DNA from: Rebecca billardiae RCC1528
Taxonomy: Eukaryota > Haptophyta
Direction: 5' to 3'
NCBI GenBank assembly: GCA_965240325.2
Contig: OZ251234.1
Span: 992,001 to 1,056,000 of the forward strand
DNA length: 64,000 nucleotides
Shown: in pieces, positions 30,718-41,261 of the stretch
Position numbering within the stretch: the stretch's first letter is position 1
Layout: each line of letters opens with the position of its first letter
Translations under genes and position numbers: made by a program
The notes under the pieces: model-generated
What the model was told of the DNA's origin: nothing
Databases searched by the model: none
What the model saw: only the letters and a program-made list of their open reading frames with translations

Positions 30718-31401
30718 ATGTACTGTAGGCCCTCGCGTCCGGACTTGTCGTTTGCGTCGCTGCGGCGGCGGGCCGCGGGGGGCGCCATCCCGGCCATGCC
30801 GTCCGCGGATCCATCGGCGCCCGCGCCGCAGGCGATGGTGCGCGTGGAGGCACTCACAGAAGAGCGGCTCACCGGCGTGCTCAAGGTCCACAACGCCTTC
30901 ATCGGCGCCGGCAAGGGGATGTGCGGCGGCATCTGCCCGTACGCGTGCTGCCCGCAGAGCGAGATGGAATTTGGCGGCCCGTTCAGGCGCTCGCCAGAGA
31001 TGATGGAGACGAGCTCGGCGGCGGTGCGCGAGGACGGCACCGTGGTCGGCTTCGCGCACATGGTCTTGCACGGCATGCGCCGCGACCCCTTCGCCAGCTG
31101 CCTGCACTCCACAAGGCCGGGCGAGGCGTACATCGAGGAGCTCGCCGTCTCGGCCGACGCGCGCGGGCAGGGCGTGGGTACGAAGCTGCTCGAGCGGTGC
31201 GAGGAGATGGCGCGGGCGCGCGGAGCGACGGTGCTCTCGTTAGCCGTCGTCAAGGGCAATCCCGCCATACGGCTCTACGAGCGCTTCGGGTTCGTGCGCT
31301 TGCCAGACGAAGGCGTGTGCACCACCCTGGTCGTCTGCTGCGTGATCGGCTTGCCGCACGGCCAGTGCGGCGGCTACAGCATGGAAAAGCCGTTGCAGTA
31401 G
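30718..31401 (+). CDS. GNAT-family N-acetyltransferase
   Basis: 227 aa from the ATG at 30718; a second good start is 30796 (MPSADPSAPAP). The C-terminal half has the GNAT core: VVGFAHMVLHG, AYIEELAVSADARGQGVGTK (motif A, R-G-Q-G-V-G binds acetyl-CoA pyrophosphate), LLERCEEMARARGATVLSL, then NPAIRLYERFGFVR (motif B). Residues about 70-90 are Cys-rich (GAGKGMCGGICPYACCPQSE), which is unusual for GNATs and could bind metal. The substrate is unknown. It lies 218 bp downstream of PPCS on the same strand. Confidence 0.85.
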   Translation: MYCRPSRPDLSFASLRRRAAGGAIPAMPSADPSAPAPQAMVRVEALTEERLTGVLKVHNAFIGAGKGMCGGICPYACCPQSEMEFGGPFRRSPEMMETSSAAVREDGTVVGFAHMVLHGMRRDPFASCLHSTRPGEAYIEELAVSADARGQGVGTKLLERCEEMARARGATVLSLAVVKGNPAIRLYERFGFVRLPDEGVCTTLVVCCVIGLPHGQCGGYSMEKPLQ

Positions 31402-33427
31402 GGCCGTGGGCGGATGGGCCGCGTGACGCGCGGGCACCGGCGCGGGAGGCATCATGCAGGGCATTGCCTGATGGCCAATAAGACTGAAATTGGGTTTGAG
31501 CGTAAGCCGCCTGTCAGAAGTGACGGCCGCGGCCGCTCACTCCGCGTTACGGTTAGGATCCGGGCAGAGCGCAGCCGACTGACGACGGCACTAGAGTAGG
31601 TGGTAGTACGACCAGCCAGCACGACATCCCATGTGGGTCACAGTCTTACCGCGACACCGTATGATGTAGGCGGCCAGCAATCTGTACGAAACTGACGGAT
31701 TATAGCGTCTTATATGCCCGTAGTCACTGCCGTTGCCATACAGGCAATCGCGCGGGCAATAAGAAGCTGTCACGTTAAGAAACTGGGGCTTGCTATCTGC
31801 GGTTCTGGCCTAGAAACTGAGGCTAGCGATTGGCTGGTTCGCTATACGCATAGTCACACTAAGAAACCGGGACGACGTCGTCCCGGCTGACGAGTGGTCC
31901 GCCGAGGGGCGAGGCGCAGTCGGCCCGTCGGGGACGCGGCGCGCGGCCCGACTACGAGTACAGGCCAAGTCCCGACTTCTCCTGATGACTGACTCCTGGC
32001 CAGTGCACCGCAGCATCCATGCAACATCATCATGCCAGATTTGCTCCAAAAAGGCCCAAAAGTTTCGTCGGCCTCGCCGGCCGGGCCTAAAGACTCAGCG
32101 GGGGGCTCTGCCCCCCTGCGCCCCCCGCGCCTGCGCGGCGGGCGGACCTAGCTAAGAAACTGAGACTCCGTAGGCGCTCGGGCTACCGAACGGCTAAGAA
32201 ACCGAGGCTAGCCGTGAGATCTCTGACTTCTTATTGCCCGCGATTGCCTGTACCAGTCATACCACTCGCGTCGTTAATACTTTATAACTACGTTGCGCGC
32301 AGCTCAGTAGTCAGTTAATTCAGACAGTTACAGTACTTGAATAATACTTCGGATCGGTGACAGGATTAATCTCGGATCAGTAGTTAGGCGTACCTCTAGA
32401 ATCCGAGTCGGAGTCCGCGTGGCACTACTGCCTACTGGCACATCACTCACATCGCGGTCGGCCGCAGGAATTATAACGTTGATGATGCCACTAGTAACGT
32501 TGACACTGTTATTAGACTGAGCAGTTATTCATCACGGCCGCCGATCCGGGGCTGTCTGAGTTCGTCAGCCCGGAGCCCGCCCCGGCGGGGCCCGCGCCGC
32601 TCGACGGCGCTGACGGCTCGGGGCGGGCTCGGCTGCACCGCCCGGTCACGCGGACCGGTACTGGTAGTCACTAGACGATGCTGCAGGCAGCAGGGCCCGA
32701 GGCTGAGCCACCCGACGGGCTCGCCACTACAGATGGCTCGCGTCGGCTCGGCGAGGAGTGTAATCGGCGCGGATGGTTTCACTAGTCAGCTCAGGCGCGT
32801 GTCCGCGTGACTGCCATGAGTGATCCGACATCCTATTCCTCGGGTGGGCGTGGCGCAGATTAGACACGGACTTAGCGGGACTGTGACCTGGTCGGTGGTC
32901 CTGTGACTGTGTCTGTGAATTCCCGCTCAGTGACGCGGGCCGCTGCCGCCCGCCTCTGCCTGCCACTCACTAGATCTGACGTTGTCAAGATGCTCTGTGA
33001 TCTGTCCGTGAGCCGCTCTCACCGATAATAATACTGCTGACACTGCAGTAATCACGCCTTAACAGATGACCTGCTGAAGAGTCGTGTGCACTCGTTAAAT
33101 AGTCATAGTAAACTGTAGTGGCAGTTGAGGCAGGCGCATCCGTTGCACGACCGTCGTCCATACATCGACGCTTGCTCGGAGACGAGTCTCAAACAAGCCG
33201 TCCCGTGGTAGCCGTGATGGCCGAGGCGGCGGTTGCTCTCTCGATGATGTGTATGCCAAACGCCATCGGGCGTCACGGCGCCTGAAGAAGTCCGCGGGAG
33301 TGTGGGCGATGGGCGGCATGGCGACGATAGACTGCAGACGAGTACTGCAGCGATATTCGATCAACGGAAGTGATCGAATATCGCATCCATGGTCGCACCA
33401 TTTGCGGTCGGCTTCGTGCTGCCGGGG
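31402..33427. other. Long intergenic region with repeats
   Basis: About 2 kb without a supported gene. It contains the foldback-like unit at 31739-32252, in which a word close to AAGAAACTGAGGCTAGC recurs, and AT-richer sequence at 32270-32520. A short minus-strand reading frame at 33095-33364 has coding-like composition (IAHTPADFFRRRDARWRLAY) but no support as a gene. Confidence 0.5.
31739..32252. repeat. Foldback/MITE-like unit with ~27-bp inverted ends and internal repeated word
   Basis: 31739-31766 (starts TACAGGCAATCGCG) and 32227-32252 (ends CGCGATTGCCTGTA) are inverted copies differing by a 2-nt indel. Between them a word related to TAAGAAACTGAGGCTAGC occurs five times (about 31776, 31811, 31859, 32152, 32193). 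No coding sequence is inside. Target duplication not identified. Confidence 0.55.
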
Positions 33428-33634
33428 CTACTCGCTGGGGCAAGTCGATGTTCGAGTCGTACCATGAGGTGATGTGCAGTAGCAGTCACCAGCCACGGTC
33501 ATACATACATCCTCCATCGGAACGAGGTCGGTGAACGCCATCACCCCGAGGTAGCCTTGATACTCGAGGTGATGGTTTCTCTTCTCAACGTCCAGGACAA
33601 ACGCCGTCGGCGTCGCGGGGTTGATGAAGTCCAT
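33428..33634 (-). CDS. Possible small hypothetical protein or remnant
   Basis: 68 aa (MDFINPATPTAFVLDVEKRN...). The amino-acid mix is normal (GYLGVMAFTDLVPMEDVCM; AGDCYCTSPHG) and unlike the Arg-rich translations of non-coding GC-rich DNA here. GC is lower than in neighbouring genes. It could be an exon or a decayed gene. No family is recognised. Confidence 0.3.
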   Translation of the reverse strand: MDFINPATPTAFVLDVEKRNHHLEYQGYLGVMAFTDLVPMEDVCMTVAGDCYCTSPHGTTRTSTCPSE

Positions 33635-33957
33635 GCTGGTGGCCAGGGGGCAGGGGCGGACAAGTACTGTAAAGTAGTCATCGGCAACGGGCGGCGCGGC
33701 GCAGGTCAGAACGAAAATAAGGGGGGAAAATGCTTGCTGGCAGTTCTTTTTGAGTTTCGGCGGGCGGACGATGTTTCATCGCTACATTTTGCTGTGAGCC
33801 GGCCTTGCTCGTGTGGGAAGGTACCCGCCGCGACTCCGGCAACCGCGCGGTGGCCCGTGGGGATTTTAGCGCGGCGCGGCGCGAAGGCGAGCTCGCGCAC
33901 TGCGACGAGGGGAGTCAAGTCGTGCTCGTGCGCGCCGGTGCATAGCGTGGTGCTACC

Positions 33958-36900
33958 ATGCCCCGCCACTTCCGGCGCACGTCGCAGGGCAAGCTGCGGC
34001 TGAGCGGCGTCATGGGCGGGCGCGGCTCGTTGGTCAGCCCGACGGTCGTGCCGGCCGAGCTGCAGCGCACGGCCTCGACGCAGAGTGCGGCGCCGAGTCT
34101 ACGAAGGCAGAACACCCGCCGCAACTCGGGGCGCATCCGCCGCCTCTCGCTCATCCGCGCCTTTGGCAAGACGCCGGCTGAGTCGATTGATTACGAGGAG
34201 CCTCTCACGTTTGCCGCGCGCGCCATCCTGCAGGACACGAAGGAGCTGACGCGCGCGCGGCGCGAGCGGCTCTTCATGCCCATCGTACTCGTGCTGGTGC
34301 GCTCGGCCCCCGCGCGCCGCGCGCCGCGCCCGCGCGCCGCGCCCCCGCGCGTGTGCGCCGCGCCCGCGCGCCGCTCGCGCCTCACCGCCGCGCCTACGTG
34401 CGGGGTGGCGCGCGCGCTCGCAGGTGGGCGCGGTGGCGGGGCTGATGGCGACGGCGGTGCACTCGCTCTCGCACCGCATCCTCGCGGCCAAGCTGACCGC
34501 CGTCTTCGCCGCCGAGCACTCCTCCGGCCTGCTCGTCGCGGGAGTCGTGTACGTAGGCGCGGGCGTGTCGCTCGCGCTCGGCGCGGCGTGCCTCGTGGAG
34601 TTTGTGGCGCCACCGGCGGCGGGCTCGGGGATGACGAGCGTGCTGCTGTTCCTCAACGGGTGGCACCTGCCCGACGCGTTCACGCCGGCGACGCTCCTCG
34701 TCAAGCTCTTCGGCCTCATCCTCGTCGCCGCCTCGGGCCTCGCTGTCGGGCAGGAGGCCCCCCTGATCCACGTTGGCACGATCGTCGGCTCGCTCGGCTT
34801 CCGGCTGGCGTCTGAGACAGTGCTCGCGCGGACCGTGGAGGTGCACGGGCGCGGGCGGGCGTGGCTCGACCTGGCGGGGTGCGGCGGCGGCGCGGCGCTC
34901 TCGGGGGCCTTCCTCGCGCCCGTCTCCGGCGTCCTCTTCGTGATGGAGGAGCTGGGCACCTTTTGGTCCAAGACCCTTCTCGTGAGGGTCTTTGTGGCTT
35001 CCGTCTCCGCCGCGGCGATCGGTCGCATCTTCCGCGCGCTCGACTCGGCGGCGGGGCTGGAGGCGCTGACCGCGCCGATCCGGTACGACTCGCTGCTCGA
35101 GCAGGGCGTCGGCGCGTCGTGCGCGCTCGACGACGCGCAGGAGATCACGCCCGCCGAGATGCTCATCTTCGCCGTCGTCGGGCTCGCGGGCGGCGCGGGC
35201 GGCGCGGCGTTCAACGAGGGTGCGGCGTGGATGCTGACGCGCCGCGCTCGATTCCTCTCGCGCACAGCGGCGCTGCGGCTGGGCGACGTGGCGCTGGTGG
35301 CGCTGGTCACCGGCGTCGTCGTCTTCGCTGCCGCCGCCGCGTGGCCCTGCGTCCCCTTCGACGCCGAGCACGCGCCTGACGTGTTGCTGCATCACGTGTC
35401 CACGCTCGCATGCGGAGCGCAGCCGGGCGCGGGCGGCGACGACGCGCATCGCCGCAGCCTCGCCGGCGGCGGTGGGGGCGGGCACGCGGACGGGCCGGCG
35501 TACTGGAACGAGCTGGCGAGCCTGCTCATGGCGCCGCCGCTCTCCGCCGCGGGCATGCTCCTCTCCGTCGAGCACGCCGCGCTCTCGGCGGGCGCGTGCG
35601 CGCTCTACGGCACGCTTCTGCTGCTGCTCGCGCTGAGCGTGCTCGGCGCCATCGTGCCGGCGGGCATGCTGCTCGTGCAGATCGCCGTGGGCGCGGCGTA
35701 CGGCCGCGCGCTCGGCGTGGGGATGGGCGTGCTGTGGGGCGCGCCGCGCGCGCAGGGCGTGTACGCGCTCATCGGCGCGTGCGCCTTTGTCGCAGGCACC
35801 TCACACAATACAAGTGCGCGCGCGGCGCACCGGCCGTCGTCTCCGAACCCCCGCGCCCGGCGGCGGCCGTGCATCGCGTGGCTCACGCGCGCGCGCGCGC
35901 GCGCACGCCGACGCCCGCCCGCCCGCCCGCCCGCCCGCCCGCCGCAGTCGCCTTCGTGATGATCCTCATCGAGTCGATGAACGACACGACGGTGCGCGCC
36001 GGCCGCCGTGCGCGCCGCCGGCGCGCGGTGCGCACGCAGCCCGCCCGCGCCGCGCCGCGCTGCCCCGAGCCGACGCGCCCCCCCACCCACACCGGCTGCG
36101 CCCTGCTGGCTTGTCGCCGCTGCCTGTCTGCCCGCTCCGCAGTACCTGATCCCGTGCATCGTGACGATGCTCTTCGCGCTCGTCGTCTCGAAGCAGCTCG
36201 GCAAGCCGTTCTATGAGACGCAGCTCGAAAAGTCCGGCCAGCCATTCCTGCTGCAGGCGGACGAGACGGCGCCTGAGCTCAACTTGCTGACGGCCGCGGA
36301 CGTGATGACCTCACACCCGACGTGCCTGCACGTGATCGAGCGCGCGGACACGCTGGCGATGATGGTGGCGCACTGCTCGCACAATGGCTTCCCGCTGGTC
36401 GACGTGGTCAACCACGGCGCCGCCGGACCGCCGCCGATGGGCACGATGCCAGAGGTGCCGGCCATCGGGCCGCTCGGCTCGCGCGCCGCGCCCGCGCGCG
36501 TAGGCGAGCACGACCTGCGCACGCGCTACTTCAACGGATTCGTGACGCGCGACCGCGTGCTCACGCTGCTCGCGGACTGCCTCGAGCTGGCGGAGGAGAT
36601 GGAGCGGGAGGACGCGGAGGCGGAGGCGGTCCCGACACGGCAGGGCAGCGCCGACATTGCCGCGCCGCCGGCCGATCACACCGCCGCCGGCGCGGCCGCG
36701 CACGCCAAGCACGCCGGCCCTGCCGCCGCGCTGAGCGCAGCGATGAACGTCGCGGCGAGCGCGCTGCACGTGGGCGGCGCGCACGGCGCGCACGCGCCGC
36801 CGCAGCCCGCGCCACCCGCCGACCTCTCCTCGCTGCCCCCGCTCGCCATGTCACACGCCGAGTCCGCGCCGGGCAACCTGGGCGGGCGCGGCGCGCGCGC

Positions 36901-37576
36901 GTCCGTGGCCGCGCCGTCGCCCGCGGTGCGCGAGGCATTCGACCACCTTGGCCTCGAGGCAGACGACCGTGTCGTGGCGCGCGCCGCGCGGATCGAGATC
37001 GACCTGCGGGGCTTCTCCGACATCGTGCCGCACGCGGTGGCGGGCTCGGCGCCGATCCGCGTGCTGCTGCACACGTTCCTCCGGCTGGGCGCGCGGCACG
37101 TGACCGTGGTGGACGACAGGCGGCGCGTGATGGGCATCATCACTCGCACGGACGTGACGCCCGCCGCGCTGGACAAGCTGCTGTCGGGCGTGACGGAGGA
37201 GGGCAGGCTTGCGCGCGCGCTGGCGCCGCACGCGTCGCTGCACCGCGGGCTGCAGCAGCTGCACGCCACCACCACCGAGCAGCTCCAGCGCACTTTCACG
37301 ATGAGCTCGCAGGCGCTCACCGGCGCCGCCGCGAGCGCGCGTCCCTCGACGCGCCGCCGCCGCTCCACCGATTCCGAGGGGCAGTTCGGCCCAGCCCTCG
37401 CCGCCGCGGTGAGTGCCGCGGACAGGCGCGCCGAGGAGATCGGCGGCACGCGGCTGTCGCGGGCGAGCGCGCACGACGAGCACGACGAGGACGGGTGGTC
37501 GAGGGCGAGGACCCGGCCGGACGACGACAGCATCTCGCGCCAGATCGGCGCGCGCGTGGCGCGCGTCACAGACTGA
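33958..37576 (+). CDS. CLC-family chloride channel / Cl-/H+ exchanger with CBS domains
   Basis: Four exons (33958-34296, 34424-35813, 35948-35991, 36143-37576) with GTGCGC introns of 127, 134 and 151 nt give 1068 aa; exon 3 is only 44 nt. A basic cytosolic N-terminus is followed by the CLC membrane core: GSGMTSVLLFLNG (family GSGIPE region), ASGLAVGQEAPLIHVGTIVG (family G-K/R-E-G-P, the gating Glu is kept), GAFLAPVSGVLFVMEE (GxFxP) and GTSHNT-IAFVMILIESMND spanning the micro-exon. The C-terminus has CBS1 (AADVMTSHPTCLHVIERADT, about 642) and CBS2 (LGARHVTVVDDRRRVMGIIT, about 905), separated by an unusually long Ala/His-rich linker. Retention of the gating Glu fits either a gated channel or an exchanger. 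Confidence 0.9.
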
Positions 37577-38349
37577 GCCTGACTCCAAGGCGTTGGCCGG
37601 TCAGTACGTGGGCTCAGTGGCGCCCCGCGACCCGGGTGACTTAGTCAGACCGGGGGTCGATCGGATGACGACTGGCGGGGTATGAAACGCACCGAATCCG
37701 CGGAAGTGCGCCGGCCGTGGCCGTGGCCGTGGGCGTGGTGAGTCACGCGAGGCCGCCGACGGTCATCTGGCAGCATGACCAGTCATCGCCGGGCGGACAT
37801 AGGTCGTTGGCGGGCCGCCCCCGCGGCCCCTGGCATTCCCCGCTCGGGGACCGCCGGCAGTCGGCGGAGCAGTGCCCCCGCGGGCCCGGAGCCCGCGGCT
37901 GACGGCTGACGCGCTCCGTGGCCGGCGCGGTCGCGCCGGGATTGGCCGAATGCAGCACCGCGCTAACGTCTTCAATCATTATCATGACGGCGGCGCGGGA
38001 CGGCCTGCCAGGGCCAGGGGTCGAGGGGAGTGCAACAGGCCCGGATCCGCCCGGTCCCGCGGCCCCTGCCCCTGGCGTGATGGCGTGCAGAAGCGCGCCT
38101 GACGATTTGAATGCGATGATGAGCGCAGCCACGTGATGTGGTCGCTGTAGACAAGCTGCACGACGTCTCAGCTCTCCGCCTTGCCCTGGCCCCAGCCTCC
38201 TCGACCTCGTCGCCGTCGTCGGCGGTGTCAGTGGGCGGCCATCATGACTCCACGATCTCGCGGCCACGCTCGCCCCGGCTGGCCTCGGATTCTCGAAACT
38301 GTAGACGAAACGGCCGGCCAACACGACGTCTTGAAAGCGCGTGCGTCAA
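37577..38349. other. Tandem intergenic region
   Basis: 773 bp between the CLC gene and the ubiquitin-ligase gene, GC-rich, with only short unsupported reading frames. It presumably contains the ligase promoter. Confidence 0.5.
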
Positions 38350-40893
38350 ATGGCCGAGGTGATGGCCGGCGCCGACGCGGCGGACGTGCTGGAGGTGATC
38401 CTCTCGCCGGAGGGCGTGCGCACGCCCGCGAGCAACCGATCACGCGGCACTCCATCCGCCTCGCCCGCCGCCCTTGCCGCCGAGGCGCTCGCCCGCGCGT
38501 GTCTCAACGACTCGTCGTTTGCGCGCCTTCTGGAGGCGGAGGAGATGGCCGCCGTCAACCCGTGGTTCGAGAGGGACCGCTCGCTCGCGCTGGCGATGGC
38601 GAGGCCGCCGCCGAGTGGAGAGGATGGCTTTGATTCCGCCGCGCCCGCCGCCGAGCCCGCGATCGGCGGGCACCCCGCGGCCGACGGCGGCGCGCGCGCG
38701 GACGCGGTGCATGCGCTGCTCGAGTGCGCGCGCTGCGCGACGAGCGTGAGCGCAGCCGAGGCGTGCGCCATCGACGCGTGCGCGCACAGCTTCTGCGTGC
38801 GGTGCGTGCGCGAGCACGTGCTCGCCGAGCTCGCGCGCGAGAGTGCCGACGCCGCCGTCGTCAGCTGCCCGCTGAGCGCGTGCGAGGGCGGAGACTGCGC
38901 CGCGCTGCTGAGCGGAGTTGAGGCGCGTGCGTACGGCGGCGCGCCAGCATACGAGCGCGCGCTGGAGCGGCAGACGCGGCACGTGCTCGCGCACGGCGGC
39001 GAGCGGCTTGTGACGTGCCCCACGTGCACGGCCGCCGCGGCCGTGCACCCGTCCACGCCGCGCTCCACCCAGCGCCGCGCCGCCTCGGAGGCGCCGCGCG
39101 TCGCCGAAAATGGCTCGCTGGTAAAGACCCCCGCGCGTCTGCACTTTGTGACGCACCGCTTCCGCTGCGCGACGTGCGCGGCGGAGTTCTGCGGCTCGTG
39201 CGGCGCGGCGCCGTACCACCTCGGCCTCAGCTGCGAGGCGTGGGAGGCGCAGCAGCGCCGGCCCAGCTGCCGCTTCTGCGCTGGGCCGGTGCCGGCCGCA
39301 GGGGCAGAGAGCGCGGCTGCTGCCGCGCAGTGCCAGTGCGCGCCACAGGCTGAGCCTGACGCGGGCGCGGATGGCGCGCCGCCGCCGCTCGCGCGGCTGG
39401 GGGGCGGCGCGGCGAACGACGCGGCGCGCGGCGCGGCGGCTGCGCGGGGCGCACCCGGCGCCAAGCGTCTCCCGGCCGCGGCCGCCGCGCGCGGCATCAA
39501 CCCTCACAGACTGTGGCGCCGTGTGCTGGACTCGAGGGCGGCAGGGCGCGCGGCCAGGGCGGCGCACGCGGAGGGCGGCGCAGCGCGCCGGCTGGGGCGC
39601 GGCGTGCGGGCCGGGCCTGCGCCGGCCGCGGTAGCCTCGCGCGGCTGCGCGCGCGTCGTCGCGCGCGGCGCGGGCTGGCAGACGTGCTGCCGCGCGGAGT
39701 GCGCCCAGCGCGGCACGCGCGCGTGCACGGCCGCGCTCGCGTGTGGCCACCCGTGCCTCGGCGTGCGCGGCGAGGCGCCATGCCTAGGGTACGCGCGCGC
39801 GGCCGCGCGCCTCGAGCGCGTCAAAGAGCGCCCGCCGTGCGCACCGCTCTCACGTACGCGCCGCGTCGCGCCGCGCCGTCCCGCCCGTGCGCCCGCAGAT
39901 GCCTACGCCCAGGCTGCGCGCCACCCCAAAGTGCGGCAGAGCTCTTCTGTGCGCCGTGCGCGCCACCGGCGGCGGCGCCCGCGCCTGAGCTGCCTGAACC
40001 GCCGAGGCCGGCGGAGGCAGCCCCCGCCGCCGCCGCCCCGCCCGCCCCGGCGGTGGGCGCGTGCGACGACCTCTGCGCGATCTGCTGGTCGGAGGAGCTG
40101 CAGGCCGCGCCGTCCATCGCCCTGCGCGGCTGCGGGCACACCCTCCACCTGCACTGCGTCGAGACGAGGCTGCAGCAGCGCTGGAGTGGCGCCTCGGTGT
40201 CGTATGAGTACTTGCGCTGCCCACTGTGCAAGGGGCGGGCGGAGCACCCGGCGATCGAGGAGGCGATCGGGCCGCACCGCGCCGCGGAGGCCGCGCTGCG
40301 CTCGCGCGCCCTCGAGCGGCTGCACTACGACGGCCTAGCCGCCGCGCCCGAGCTGGTTCGGCCGGGCGGCCGATTCTACAAGCGGTGAGCGGGCCACACG
40401 CGGCACAACCCGCTGCCGCTCGGGCGCGCGCGCGCGCGCGCGTTCGGGCGTGTGCGCTCACACGCGCCGCCGCCCGTCGCCCGCCCCGCGCCCGTGGCGC
40501 AGGCCTGTCGAGTTCGCGCTCTCTCGCTACTCGTACTACGAGTGCTACAAATGCAAGCAGCCGTACTATGCCGGCCTCGCGGAGTGCGCGGCGCAGCACA
40601 GAGCGCGCGATGGCTTCGATCCTCGGGAGCAGGTGTGCGGTGGCTGCTCCGCGCAGCCGGGCGAGCGGGTGGTGTGCCGCGTGCACGGCCGCTCGTACAT
40701 CGAGTACAAGTGCCGCTTCTGCTGCCGCGTGGCCACCTGGTTCTGCTGGGGCGACACGCACTTCTGCGACGCGTGCCACGCCATCTCCTCCACCGTGGCC
40801 GCTCAGCCGTGCACGTGCGGCAAGCCTCACCCGCCCAACGGCAAGGAGCACGCGCTCGGCTGCGCCATCTGCCACGCCATCTCCACCTTCTGA
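38350..40893 (+). CDS. E3 ubiquitin ligase joining RING/IBR and MYCBP2-type RING-Cys-relay modules
   Basis: Three exons (38350-39788, 39899-40384, 40503-40893) with introns of 110 nt (GTACGC...CGCAG) and 118 nt (GTGAGC...CGCAG), both phase 2, give 771 aa. Residues about 126-200 form a RING1-like zinc domain (LLECARCATSVSAAEACAID; CAHSFCVRCVREHVLAEL), and about 270-320 an IBR (RFRCATCAAEFCGSCGAAPY then HLGLSCEAW), as in RBR ligases. The C-terminus is the RING-Cys-relay part of PHR proteins such as MYCBP2: CGHPCLGVRGEAPCLG-CLRPGC, then RING (DDLCAICWSEEL; LRGCGHTLHLHCVETRL; YLRCPLCKG), then the tandem-cysteine domain (YYECYKCKQPYYAGLAECAA; EQVCGGCSAQPGERVVCRVH; EYKCRFCCRVATWFCWGDTH; FCDACH; HALGCAICHAISTF). 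RCR ligases esterify Thr/Ser by relaying ubiquitin between two cysteines. No RBR RING2 follows the IBR. Confidence 0.88.
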
Positions 40894-41261
40894 TATAGGC
40901 GATCGACTATCTATCTATCTATCTATCTACTATTTATCTAGATATATAGTATCTTAATCAGTTGAATCGGCTTTCTGCGGACGATTGTCGATTCTGCGGT
41001 TTCTGCCCAGTGCCCGCCGGTGGCGGTGGCGTCGGCATAGTCCGATGGTAGTGTCACGCTCTGAGTCTGACGGAATGATATTCGGGCACGACAATCGGTC
41101 ACTCTCATACTCACGGACCACAGAGTGACGGAGAGTCAGACTCGGAGTGGCGGGCCACGGATAGCCGCGCGTCAGTCGTCACAGCCAGCCTGGACGGCCG
41201 GCATGTAACCCGTTACCCGATCGCGAGAGCCCACCCACGGGCGCGACATCAATCACGGCGC
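40894..41261. other. Convergent intergenic region with a CTAT microsatellite
   Basis: 368 bp with (CTAT)n at about 40906-40929. No gene is seen. Confidence 0.6.

Noticed and set aside
34297-34423. Reading the first CLC frame through as a 285-residue Arg/Ala-rich protein
   Set aside because: The segment is a GTGCGC...CGCAG phase-0 intron; removing it joins the N-terminus to the CLC membrane core.
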